A program made the translations under genes and the position numbers. Source: Syntrophaceticus sp050949745 (GTDB lineage: Bacteria > Bacillota > DSM-12270 > Thermacetogeniales > Thermacetogeniaceae). Taken from it: DNA of 16,543 nucleotides. The DNA lies in assembly GCA_050949745.1 (NCBI GenBank), contig JBMNGF010000022.1, forward strand, positions 1 through 16,543, in the 5' to 3' direction. How positions within the stretch are numbered: the stretch's first letter is position 1; each line of letters starts with the position of its first letter. Below, piece after piece: positions 6,945 to 14,074 of the stretch. The notes beneath the pieces were generated by a model. It searched no databases and was not told the DNA's origin. It saw only the letters and a program-made list of their open reading frames with translations.

Positions 6945-7781
6945 TTAGACAGCCTTCTTTATTTCTGTGGGCTGTGTCTTGCAATCTAGAATTGCATCTC
7001 TCCTGCATTTTTCCAAACAGGCATTCTCCTTGCATTTTTCGATACACACTTGCGCATCGATAACAGGTAGATTATCCTGCATTGTAATAGCGCCGTGAGG
7101 GCATAGCTTACTGCACTGACTACACCCAGTACAGCCCACGTCACAATACTTGCGTACGAGTCCTCCTTTATCGGTTGAGTTACAGAACACAGCAACGTGA
7201 GCATCCACGGGTATTAAGTCGATCACATTCTGGGGGCAAGCATCTGCACATTTCCCACAGCCGGTACACTTCTTCGTATCCACAACTGGCAGCCCCTGAT
7301 CATTTAGTTTAAGAGCATCGAATACACACTGCTTCACACAGGTTCCTAAACCAACACAACCATACTCACATACTTTGGGACCGTTATGAAGTAAGCTGGC
7401 AGCCAGACAGTCTTCAATTCCCGAATATTCATATTTCTTCTTCGCCGCGCTGATCGGGAGAGCGCAGCGGACAAAAGCTACCCTAGGCTCAATTTCTTTT
7501 GCTGCTTTTCCAGTTAATTCAGCTACCATTTGAGCCACTTCTTTTTTGCCCGGAACACATAAATCTGGAGGAACATCTTTATCTAAAACAACTGCTTCTG
7601 CATATTGCGCGCATCCTGGATAACCACAAGCACCGCACTGCCCCTTGGGCAAAACATCCTCGACCGTATGAATCAACGGATTCATCTCAACAGCCAGTTT
7701 TTGATTGGCAACGGCGAGAAGCACCCCAAAAAACAGCCCCACCGAACCTATAACAACAACGACCGCGATTGCAGTTTCCAT
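6945..7781 (-). CDS. rnfB: Rnf complex subunit RnfB (ferredoxin-type iron-sulfur protein)
   Basis: A 278-residue protein that accepts electrons from ferredoxin for the Rnf complex. An N-terminal helix (5-25) anchors it. The 4Fe-4S domain has cysteines 49, 52, 57 and 75 (GQCGACGYPGCAQY). Ferredoxin sets follow: C138-x3-C142-x5-C148-x3-C152, then CTGCGKCADACP at 172-183 and CTGCSQCSKLCP at 217-228. A last set, C246-x3-C250-x4-C255-x3-C259, departs from the usual C-x2-C-x2-C-x3-CP spacing and lacks the proline. ATG 7781 lies 22 bases past the rnfA stop, with GGGAGG rather far upstream. It is the last of the six rnf genes. Confidence 0.96.
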   Translation of the reverse strand: METAIAVVVVIGSVGLFFGVLLAVANQKLAVEMNPLIHTVEDVLPKGQCGACGYPGCAQYAEAVVLDKDVPPDLCVPGKKEVAQMVAELTGKAAKEIEPRVAFVRCALPISAAKKKYEYSGIEDCLAASLLHNGPKVCEYGCVGLGTCVKQCVFDALKLNDQGLPVVDTKKCTGCGKCADACPQNVIDLIPVDAHVAVFCNSTDKGGLVRKYCDVGCTGCSQCSKLCPHGAITMQDNLPVIDAQVCIEKCKENACLEKCRRDAILDCKTQPTEIKKAV

Positions 7782-7803
7782 GCTATTTCTTTGCCTCCCT
7801 TCT

Positions 7804-8382
7804 TTAACTGATCATTCCGGAAAAACCGAAAAATGATAAGGCAAGGCATCCTGCCAGGATAAAAGCGATCCCTAATCCTTCAAGTGATTTCGGTACATCC
7901 GCCAATCTTAACTTCTCTCTTAAGCTCGCCATCAGAAGAAGCGCCACCGCAAAACCGACACCTGAGCCAAACGCATTGACCACACTCATCCCAAAGTTGA
8001 AACCAGATTCAACATTGATCAGTGGCACACCAAGCACAACACAGTTTGCAGCGATCAACATAAGGTAAATCCCCCACAGTTTATATAATGTGGGCGTGTA
8101 TTTCCTGACGAACATTTCCAGCAGCTGCACAAAGCTCGCAATTAGCAAAACAAATGTAATTGTAGTTAAAAATGTGACATCGAGAGGCACCAAAATATAA
8201 TTATAAACCAGCCATGCAAACATTGAACTGAGCGTGATCACAGCTGTGACCGCAAAACCCATTCCAACTGACGCATCAAAGTCTTGGGAAACCCCAAAGA
8301 AAATACATAAGCCTAGGAATCTTGTCAGGACAAAGTTATTGACGATCACTGCGCTCAGAAAAAGGAGAAGATACTCGCTCAT
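7804..8382 (-). CDS. rnfA: Rnf complex subunit RnfA (membrane)
   Basis: A 192-residue integral membrane subunit with six predicted helices, homologous to NqrE/RsxA. It opens with the family pattern MSEYLLLFLSAVIVNNFVLT and carries FLGLC (cysteine 26) and ANCVVLG (cysteine 114), the two cysteines that in Rnf/Nqr structures help hold a [2Fe-2S] centre at the RnfA-RnfE interface. Also seen: VRKYTPTLYKLWGIYL at 92-107 and the closing LSFFGFSGMI. The proline that usually follows Cys26 is isoleucine here. ATG 8382 overlaps the rnfE stop by four bases (ATGA), with GAGAGGTGAG upstream. Confidence 0.97.
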   Translation of the reverse strand: MSEYLLLFLSAVIVNNFVLTRFLGLCIFFGVSQDFDASVGMGFAVTAVITLSSMFAWLVYNYILVPLDVTFLTTITFVLLIASFVQLLEMFVRKYTPTLYKLWGIYLMLIAANCVVLGVPLINVESGFNFGMSVVNAFGSGVGFAVALLLMASLREKLRLADVPKSLEGLGIAFILAGCLALSFFGFSGMIS

Positions 8383-8999
8383 GCTGCCTCACCTCTCTGT
8401 TCCAAATATCCAGTCAGCATCTTAAAGGCTGCTACCAGGTAGCCTATCAGAATAAATGCACCAGGCGCCAGAATAAAAATCAGCGCTGGCTCATAGGAAC
8501 TCGGAAGCACAGCAAAGCCGAGAATGGTTCCATTCCCAAACACTTCACGTATTCCCCCAATAAGCACCATGGCCAATGTAAAACCACACCCCATTCCAAA
8601 CCCGTCTACAAGAGAAGGCAGGGGGGTATTCTTAGAGGCGAAAACTTCAGCTCTTGCTAATATTATTGCAAAGACCACGATAAGCGAAAGGTAGATTCCT
8701 AATGCCTTATAGAGCACCGGTGAAAAAGCCCGTAATAGTAATTCAACAACTGTTACAATGGTGGCAACGGAAGTGATATAGATCGGTACGCGCACTTTTG
8801 GGTTAACTAAGTTGCGGATAAAGGAAACAACAGTGTTGTTGATCGTAATAACAAATGTAACAGCAACACCCATGGCTAACGAAGTTTCCACTGAAGAAGT
8901 TACCGCCAGTGCGGGACAAAGGCTCAACGCCAGTACTAAAATTGGGTTTTCTATGATCAGCCCCTTAGTAAAGTTTGCCCATAATTCCTTTCCCGTCAT
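8379..8999 (-). CDS. rnfE: Rnf complex subunit RnfE (membrane), one conserved Cys missing
   Basis: A 206-residue membrane subunit homologous to NqrD/RsxE, the inverted-topology partner of RnfA. ATG 8999 (MTGKELWANFTKGLIIENPI) is chosen because GGGAGG lies 8 bases upstream and it matches the family start; an upstream ATG at 9038 sits inside rnfG. Motifs: LALSLCPALAVTSS (cysteine 28), VRVPIYI at 69-75, ARAEVFASKN at 115-124, GGIREVFGNGTI in the second half. At 110-111, where the family has Asn-Cys before the ARAE/GRAE motif, this protein has Phe-Ala, so the second conserved cysteine is missing. Otherwise it looks full length. Confidence 0.95.
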   Translation of the reverse strand: MTGKELWANFTKGLIIENPILVLALSLCPALAVTSSVETSLAMGVAVTFVITINNTVVSFIRNLVNPKVRVPIYITSVATIVTVVELLLRAFSPVLYKALGIYLSLIVVFAIILARAEVFASKNTPLPSLVDGFGMGCGFTLAMVLIGGIREVFGNGTILGFAVLPSSYEPALIFILAPGAFILIGYLVAAFKMLTGYLEQRGEAA

Positions 9000-9000
9000 A

Positions 9001-9567
9001 TCACTTTCCTCCCTCTGTAAACTCAGTGACTTCATCAACTGCTCTTTTTACAGCTGATGTCACTGCTTTGCTGGTTATTGTCGCCCCACTGATTGCTTGG
9101 ATATTTTCTGTATTGCTTACATCCGTTGTCACCTCTAACTGACTAGATGTCTTGCCTGGAAATTGATCAGTGAAAGGTTCTTTTTCTGCTTTATCACCCA
9201 GGCCTGGAGTCTCTTTAGTTTCCAGAATGGTATATTTGATAACTGTATGATCTGGCGCCACCGCTACCAGCAGCTTAATTGGGCCGCCATAGCCTTTATC
9301 TTCCGCAGGAACTATGTAGGCAACCAATTCGCCATCTTTAGAAGCAATATTCCAACCTTCTTTACCTTCAACAGGAGTGTATTCATCTGCGTCCGTTACC
9401 AGGCTTTCGAGAGCTTCTCGCTCTAATTTTGCTTGTGTTGCTAAGGCAATATCAGCAGTGAAAAAATATACGACTGATATAATTATACCGGCGACAATAC
9501 AGGCTACGGTTAGATTAAGAGCAACACTGAATACACTGTCACCTTTTTCGGCGTGTTCCGCTGTCAC
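9001..9567 (-). CDS. rnfG: Rnf complex subunit RnfG (FMN-binding)
   Basis: A 188-residue subunit with one N-terminal membrane helix (about 16-38) and an extracytoplasmic FMN-binding domain. The flavinylation motif AISGATITS places the FMN-bearing threonine at 163, the expected ApbE target. KETPGLGDKAEKEPFTDQF at 118-136 is the family's conserved middle block. The start is GTG 9567, which overlaps the rnfD stop by four bases (GTGA); the stop is one base from the rnfE ATG. Such close packing indicates coupled translation and equal amounts of the subunits. Confidence 0.96.
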   Translation of the reverse strand: MTAEHAEKGDSVFSVALNLTVACIVAGIIISVVYFFTADIALATQAKLEREALESLVTDADEYTPVEGKEGWNIASKDGELVAYIVPAEDKGYGGPIKLLVAVAPDHTVIKYTILETKETPGLGDKAEKEPFTDQFPGKTSSQLEVTTDVSNTENIQAISGATITSKAVTSAVKRAVDEVTEFTEGGK

Positions 9568-10571
9568 GGCTTTATCTCACTCCTTCCATATTGCATCGGC
9601 TGAACGAACCGATCAATTAATGGGGTTACACAGTTCATCAATAAAATTGAATAACATACACCTTCCGGATATCCTCCGACAAGCCTGATCAAAACCGTAA
9701 TCGCTCCTGCACCTACAGCAAAGATGATCTTCCCTTTTTTAGTAACCGGAGTTGTAACCATATCGGTAGCCATAAAAAATGCTCCCAAAATAAGGCCGCC
9801 TGCCATCATGTGGAAAAGCGGATCCCCGGTCAAAAACCCATTGGTACCAAAAATCCAGGTGAGGATGCCGACGGTTCCAATCATCGCCCCGGGCACTACC
9901 CAATCAATATAACCTTTGTAAATCAGGTACAATCCTCCTATAACCAGCAATATAACACTTGTCTCACCAATGCATCCGTTTCGCAAACCAAAGAATAAGG
10001 ATTTATATAGCTCGGCTTGGCTTCCGAAAGTCTCTATCAACGCTTCGTAACCTTGTAGTTTTAAAATATTTAAGGGTGTTGCACTCGTAATGGTATCGAT
10101 GGGCGTTTTCATCTCGGTCCAGGTTGTCATCAGTACCGGCCAGGACACCATCAAGGCTGCCCTGCCGATATGAGCAGGGTTGAAAATGTTATAACCCAAA
10201 CCTCCCATAGAGTGCTTGGCTACCACGATGGCAATGAAAGAGCCAACAATCGGAACAAAGAACGGTACAGCCGGGGGAAGACACATTGCCAAAAGCAGTC
10301 CACACAAAAATGCGCTGCCATCAGATACAGTGATCTTCTTTTTCAGTATTTTTTGGGTTATTGCCTCAAAAGCAACAGCAGATAGACTCCCTACAGCTAA
10401 GGTTTGCAGAGCCGGCATTCCAAAATAGTAGACTGCAAATATCACTGCCGGCATCAAAGCAATGACAACAGTCCACATTATTTTACTGACCGAAACATCA
10501 GCAAACATATGTGGCGATGATGAGACAATCATTTTTTCCAATTGATCGTCTTTAACAACCTCTGTGCTCAA
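9564..10571 (-). CDS. rnfD: Rnf complex subunit RnfD (membrane flavoprotein)
   Basis: A 335-residue integral membrane subunit homologous to NqrB/RsxD, with about ten helices. SSSPHMF near 17-23 and VAKHSMGGLGYNIFNPAHIG at 117-136 are typical. DTITSATPLNIL at 159-170 is the covalent FMN site, with threonine 165 the expected attachment residue for ApbE. GGYPEGVCYSILLMNCVTPLID near the C-terminus is also a family hallmark. The start is a TTG at 10571, four bases after the rnfC stop, behind a GGGGG ribosome site; no ATG fits the family N-terminus. Confidence 0.96.
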   Translation of the reverse strand: MSTEVVKDDQLEKMIVSSSPHMFADVSVSKIMWTVVIALMPAVIFAVYYFGMPALQTLAVGSLSAVAFEAITQKILKKKITVSDGSAFLCGLLLAMCLPPAVPFFVPIVGSFIAIVVAKHSMGGLGYNIFNPAHIGRAALMVSWPVLMTTWTEMKTPIDTITSATPLNILKLQGYEALIETFGSQAELYKSLFFGLRNGCIGETSVILLVIGGLYLIYKGYIDWVVPGAMIGTVGILTWIFGTNGFLTGDPLFHMMAGGLILGAFFMATDMVTTPVTKKGKIIFAVGAGAITVLIRLVGGYPEGVCYSILLMNCVTPLIDRFVQPMQYGRSEIKP

Positions 10572-10575
10572 TTAA

Positions 10576-11901
10576 TTAACCCCCTTTTTGCGCTGACATC
10601 TGGGCTGATAACTTTTTTGCATACCGGATGTAATGAACATTTTTGCGTTTCGCCGGACACATAAAAGAACAACAGCCACATTCCATGCAGTCCAATAAGT
10701 GGTAATCATTCACTGCCTCATCCACAAGTGTTCTTTCCGCAAGAATACTTAGCATGCTTGGATTAAGCCCCATCGGACAGATGTCAATGCATTGGCCACA
10801 GCGAATACAAGGTGCCTCCGGACCATCATGGATTTCCTGTTTGCTGAAAGCCAATATTCCATTAGTTCCTTTTATTACAGGAACATTAGTTGTATACTGT
10901 GCTGCTCCCATTAAAGGACCGCCCATGACCAGTTTTGCAGGTGGGACTTTGAAACCGCCGCACTGTTCAATGGCATCGGCAAATATTGTACCAATTCTAA
11001 GCAACAGGTTTTTAGGCTCCTTAATGGCGCTCCCACTCAAGGTAACCACTCTCTCAATAAGAGGAATGCCGTTTCTGACAGCATCGCATATCGCTAATGC
11101 CGTCCCAACATTCTGGACAACCACCCCGACACTCATGGGGAGTTTCCCAGACGGAATTTCACGTTTAAGCAAAGTTGTGATTAGCATCTTTTCAGCACCA
11201 TGGGGATATCTGGTAGGAACATCCACAACTTTAACACGGTGTTCTGCCAGAACATCAGTCAGGGCCTTAATCGCATCCATTTTATTATCTTCGACCCCAA
11301 CAATCACATTATCAACTGCCAGGATTTTCTTGAGAATTAAAATTCCAGTTGCGATACGATCAGCATTTTCAAGCATTATCCTGTGATCCGCGGTTAAATA
11401 CGGCTCACATTCTGCCGCATTGATGATCAGCGTATCAATGGGATTATCCTCAGGCGGTGTTAATTTAACATAGGTGGGAAAGGCCGCCCCCCCTAAACCG
11501 ACAATGCCGGCATTCTTGATTATTTCTATGATTTCCGCATTGCTAAGGTTTTGCCAATCCCTCTCTGTCGGAATGCCTTCTAGCCATTGATCCAACCCAT
11601 CACTTTCAATTGTGATCGCCAAGCATTCCCCCAAGGATGGATGGGGCTGTTCTGAAATATCAACAACAGTCCCGGAAATAGTGGCATGGACATTGCTGGA
11701 TACGGCACCGTCAGCAGCAGCAACAACTTGTCCTTTCTTGACATTATCGCCTTTGTTAACAATGGGCACACAGGGTGCACCGATATGCTGACTCATCGGA
11801 AGAATTACTTTTTGCGGCAATTCACTTTTTTCAATGGCTTTTCCTTCAGTCAGTGTTTTGTGGGTATGGGGATGAATACCCCACTTAATTCCGCCAAACA
11901 C
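10576..11901 (-). CDS. rnfC: Rnf complex subunit RnfC (NADH/FMN and Fe-S)
   Basis: A 441-residue peripheral subunit, the NAD(H) site of Rnf. It opens with GGIKWGIHPHTHKTLT, then the NADH/FMN region GIVGLGGAAFPTYVKL at 132-147 and INAAECEPYLTADHRIM at 160-176, and a beta-grasp-like region. Two ferredoxin sets near the C-terminus, CIRCGQCIDICP at 365-376 and CMECGCCSFMCP at 405-416, hold two 4Fe-4S clusters. The start is GTG 11901 with AAGGGGG 9 bases upstream. It is the first rnf gene, 20 bases after the RseC-like gene. Nothing unusual was found in its key residues. Confidence 0.97.
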   Translation of the reverse strand: MFGGIKWGIHPHTHKTLTEGKAIEKSELPQKVILPMSQHIGAPCVPIVNKGDNVKKGQVVAAADGAVSSNVHATISGTVVDISEQPHPSLGECLAITIESDGLDQWLEGIPTERDWQNLSNAEIIEIIKNAGIVGLGGAAFPTYVKLTPPEDNPIDTLIINAAECEPYLTADHRIMLENADRIATGILILKKILAVDNVIVGVEDNKMDAIKALTDVLAEHRVKVVDVPTRYPHGAEKMLITTLLKREIPSGKLPMSVGVVVQNVGTALAICDAVRNGIPLIERVVTLSGSAIKEPKNLLLRIGTIFADAIEQCGGFKVPPAKLVMGGPLMGAAQYTTNVPVIKGTNGILAFSKQEIHDGPEAPCIRCGQCIDICPMGLNPSMLSILAERTLVDEAVNDYHLLDCMECGCCSFMCPAKRKNVHYIRYAKKLSAQMSAQKGG

Positions 11902-11921
11902 CTAATGACCCCCTTTCATAG

Positions 11922-12329
11922 CTACTTGATAATTCTGATGATGATCGGTTTCTCTGCTTGTAGCGCCCGATCAAGACGTTTAAGGAGATACATTACAGGT
12001 AAACCAAAAATCAGACCTCCTAATATCATCAGTAAGACCGCTGAAATCGCAAAGCGTAAAGAAAGGTAGTAACCAAGGAATATGCCACAGCCCACGACCA
12101 GTAATGGCAACATGTAAACTATAAAAGCAGCCAAGATCCTATTGGTTTGCTTATTTTCAATTAAAACCCTTTGTCCCCGTTTTACACCCAATTCATCGGT
12201 AACATCTAATATCACAGCATTGGTTCCTGCACAGATGCCACAATGTTCGCATTCGCTATGTTTGCTGGCTCTTACTTTGGCCATCTTGCCGCTGGTTTCC
12301 ATGACAACCCCTTCAATAAACCTTTCCAT
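11922..12329 (-). CDS. RseC/SoxR-reducing-system family protein
   Basis: A 135-residue protein with a small N-terminal domain followed by two membrane helices (about 66-86 and 92-113). CEHCGIC at 27-33 gives the C-x2-C-x2-C pattern of the RseC family. In Proteobacteria RseC works with Rsx (the Rnf homologue) in re-reducing SoxR; in Clostridia the gene often opens rnf operons, where its role is uncertain. ATG 12329 has a strong AAAGGAGG site 9 bases upstream. As first gene it probably marks the operon start, with a promoter candidate 50 bases upstream. Confidence 0.88.
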   Translation of the reverse strand: MERFIEGVVMETSGKMAKVRASKHSECEHCGICAGTNAVILDVTDELGVKRGQRVLIENKQTNRILAAFIVYMLPLLVVGCGIFLGYYLSLRFAISAVLLMILGGLIFGLPVMYLLKRLDRALQAEKPIIIRIIK

Positions 12330-12377
12330 ATCGGATAACCTCCTTTTGACCCTCCTCTCATCATCATATTCCTCCCA

Positions 12378-12406
12378 ATAACAGAAGAGCTAAAGTACAA
12401 TGCCAA
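12378..12406 (-). promoter_or_regulatory. Candidate sigma-A promoter of the rnf operon
   Basis: On the minus strand TTGGCA (12406-12401), a 17-base spacer and TGTTAT (12383-12378) match the -35 and -10 consensus at 5 and 4 of 6 positions. Transcription would start near 12371, about 40 bases ahead of the RseC-like gene. An alternative pair (TTGTCG/TACTTT) overlaps it. No riboswitch-like fold was recognised in the leader. Confidence 0.45.
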
Positions 12407-12489
12407 TTCCACTGCGACAATTACTGTTAGTATTTACCTGTTTTTCACCCCCCCCTGCTTAATTGAAAAGAAAACCCTTATAGTGAACT

Positions 12490-12956
12490 AGGGCTTGCTG
12501 AACAACAATAAAAATCAATCAATACAAGCCTTTCCATGTGCCAATAACCGTTGGGCCAAATCATATCCGCAAGGTGCTTGAGTACGTAAACACTAAACAA
12601 AATAAACGGGCTGATCTGCACGGGGAAACAAACAAAAGAACTAAAAGAATGATAGATGGCTGCTTTTATGTTGATCAGGTCAGTTGGGATTTCTTTAATG
12701 AAGGCAGTGACTAGAGTATGTTGTCGATAACTACAAGGAATGCTGGTGGTACGCCTATCCTGGGATATCCTACTAAATAAAGAGTTTGAAAATAAGATAT
12801 GAAAGAGGGCAACGAAATAGAAGGTGGTTTTGGAGTAGGAAAACTTATATATGGTATGCGGATAAATGTTTATTAAACCCTTGAAAGTTTTCTTTGGTAG
12901 TTATTCTCTCGTCTAAGAGAAGTTTATAAGTATTTATGGCACGTTCAGCAACCCCT
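12490..12956 (+). mobile_element. Internally deleted IS5-like element with intact ends
   Basis: AGGGCTTGCTGAAC at 12490-12503 and its near-perfect inverse GTTCAGCAACCCCT at 12943-12956 (13 of 14 match) bound 467 bases. Inside, three pieces in three frames resemble an IS5-type DDE transposase. The outer flanks are CTAG on the left and CTAA on the right, both fitting the YTAR target of IS5, though not identical. A complete IS5-type element is longer than 1 kb, so the middle is mostly lost. It lies between the rnf promoter and the plus-strand ABC operon. Confidence 0.6.
12649..12876 (+). pseudogene. Transposase remnant (IS5-like, DDE)
   Basis: Three consecutive pieces align by eye with IS5-type transposases. 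The first (12649-12714) reads FYVDQVSWDFFNEGSD then stops, like the family's SWDAYNE block. The second (12720-12776) reads VVDNYKECWWYAYPG, like the following YRxRFGYYPE block. The third (12802-12876) reads EGNEIEGGFGVGKLIYGM, like the RNAIEGKFGxGKRxYGL block that carries the catalytic Glu. Frameshifts, stops and a deletion between the second and third pieces make it non-functional. Identification rests on remembered motif patterns. Confidence 0.55.
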
Positions 12957-13260
12957 AACTATTTTATGAAATTATAAACTATTCATGCCTAGTGTCTCTG
13001 ATGTCGGCAACTTTCACAATTGCTCTTTCCCCGAAAACAAAACACTCGCTTATAAATTCGCCATAAAAATTAATATTCCTGCAAAGAAACTTAACAATAA
13101 TTAAAGATTCGACCTGCTAACTGGATTAAAATGAGTTAAATGTTCTAAAATCGCCGGCATGTGCTTTATTTCACAGTTGCGGTGTTGCTTCATTCAATAT
13201 AATGAAACAAAAGGTCTAAGAGGATTATTTTCATTTTCACTGGTTTTATATGGCAGGTAA

Positions 13261-13362
13261 AAGCTGGTTGAGTTAGAAGATTTATTGGATATTTTAGGAC
13301 AAAAAGAAATGGAGGTGTTTCAATATAAGCTGAGAACATCCACTGTGCAGGAGAGTAAATGA
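13261..13362 (+). pseudogene. Short coding remnant, unknown
   Basis: After a TAA at 13258-13260 the frame reads KLVELEDLLDILGQKEMEVF and continues with QYKLRTSTVQESK to a TGA at 13360-13362. It has no conventional start and no Shine-Dalgarno. The amphipathic helix pattern (LEDLLDILGQKE) looks like true protein rather than chance, perhaps a piece of a phage or plasmid gene. Function not recognised. Confidence 0.25.
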
Positions 13363-13547
13363 ACTGATATAACCTATCCATCAGGATTCGTGTCCCTAAA
13401 AATGGTGGAGGAAATAAGGCAAGCTGATCCCATCTGGCTATGTGTGTTTTCCTGAGTTGAAATTTATTAGTGTCCTTCAATAACCTTTGCAATCCTCGGG
13501 ATTTTAATCACCTCTCTTGTAATCTCCTCTGGAAACTATTCTTTTTC

Positions 13548-13556
13548 ATTATAACA
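13548..13556 (-). promoter_or_regulatory. Extended -10 promoter element on the minus strand
   Basis: TGTTATAAT (13556-13548) is a perfect TATAAT with the TGn extension. No good -35 is visible. Downstream lie AGAGGAG and AGAGGTG, then a GTG frame of 14 codons (VIKIPRIAKVIEGH) that stops. This suggests the start of a gene whose body has been lost or shifted. Confidence 0.4.
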
Positions 13557-13604
13557 TAGTGTTGGCTTCCCCACCTGACACAATCAGCAATATAAGAATA
13601 CAAC

Positions 13605-13633
13605 TTGACAACTAGGCAATTAGCTAGTATAGT
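13605..13633 (+). promoter_or_regulatory. Sigma-A promoter of the GntR/ABC operon
   Basis: TTGACA (13605-13610), exactly 17 bases, then TATAGT (13628-13633) give a near-consensus promoter directed at the GntR gene. The start of transcription would be near 13640, about 30 bases before the coding region. Confidence 0.8.
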
Positions 13634-13652
13634 ACATTGCATCAGTAATGCA
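13611..13652. promoter_or_regulatory. Likely operator dyads for the GntR repressor
   Basis: ACTAG-8-CTAGT (13611-13628) fills the spacer between -35 and -10, and TGCAT-5-ATGCA (13638-13652) covers the expected transcription start. Both are perfect 5-bp dyads. Placement over the promoter suggests self-repression by the GntR protein encoded next, as for YtrA-type regulators. Which dyad is bound cannot be told from sequence. Confidence 0.5.
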
Positions 13653-13669
13653 CTAATGGGACTAAGGGG

Positions 13670-14071
13670 GTGTTTTCCGGATTGGATATAGTCGGAGACA
13701 AACCAATATATGTGCAGATATCGGAGTGGCTGGAAAATGAAATACTATGCGGCAATATAAAAGAAAACAAAAAAATATATTCTCAGTATCAGCTGGCAGA
13801 GATGTTTAATATTAATCCTGCTACCGCAGCCAAGGGGATTAATATACTGGCGGATCAAAACATCCTCTATAAAAAGCGTGGGCTGGGTATGTTTCTAGCA
13901 GCCAATGCAAAGGAAAAGATTCAGTACAGACGCAAGAACTATACTTTAAAAAGACTGGTGGATGAAGTGGTGGTTGAAGCCCGGCGCCTGGGGGTTCATG
14001 AAGGTGAATTGATCAGTATGATGCGGGATGCAAAGAAAGAACTTGACGAACATGAGAGACAAGGGGGCTAA
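13670..14071 (+). CDS. GntR family transcriptional regulator (YtrA-type)
   Basis: A 133-residue repressor: a winged helix-turn-helix (KPIYVQISEWLENEI at 11-25, YSQYQLAEMFNINPATAAKG at 38-57, wing KKRGLGMFLA near 68-77) followed by a short helical dimerisation tail, as in the YtrA subfamily that lacks a large ligand domain. The GTG at 13670 lies inside the purine run AAGGGGG, so a TTG at 13682 (LDIVGDKPIY), 11 bases after that run, is a credible alternative start. It heads an ABC operon and ends 3 bases before the ATPase start. Such regulators usually control their own operon, often in response to cell-wall stress. Confidence 0.9.
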   Translation: MFSGLDIVGDKPIYVQISEWLENEILCGNIKENKKIYSQYQLAEMFNINPATAAKGINILADQNILYKKRGLGMFLAANAKEKIQYRRKNYTLKRLVDEVVVEARRLGVHEGELISMMRDAKKELDEHERQGG

Positions 14072-14074
14072 CGT

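Larger units (their letters stand above)
12957..13600. other. Long stretch without an intact gene, decayed coding pieces
   Basis: No intact gene is supported here. A minus-strand open frame of 45 codons (13116-12982, stop at 12979) ends FGERAIVKVADIRDTRHE and has no plausible start. A dyad TTCATT...AATGAA lies near 13190-13207. The minus strand also has an extended -10 element (13556-13548) with ribosome-site-like purine stretches leading into a frame that stops after 14 codons. I read this as decaying sequence between the rnf operon and the ABC operon. Confidence 0.4.

Noticed and set aside
10754..11386. 210-codon plus-strand frame opposite rnfC
   Set aside because: Antisense shadow of a strongly conserved gene.
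12300..12372. Short leader frame (ATGATGATG after GGGAGG) overlapping the RseC-like start
   Set aside because: It overlaps the coding region in another frame and shows no regulatory codon pattern; likely chance.
12448..12455. C8 homopolymer upstream of the rnf promoter
   Set aside because: It could vary in length, but it lies outside the promoter elements and any gene, so no function can be supported.
13190..13492. 100-codon minus-strand open frame starting with TTG
   Set aside because: The only Shine-Dalgarno-like GAGG is 2 bases from the start, the composition is odd (many Pro, Phe and Trp), and it overlaps a coding-like plus-strand fragment; I see no family.
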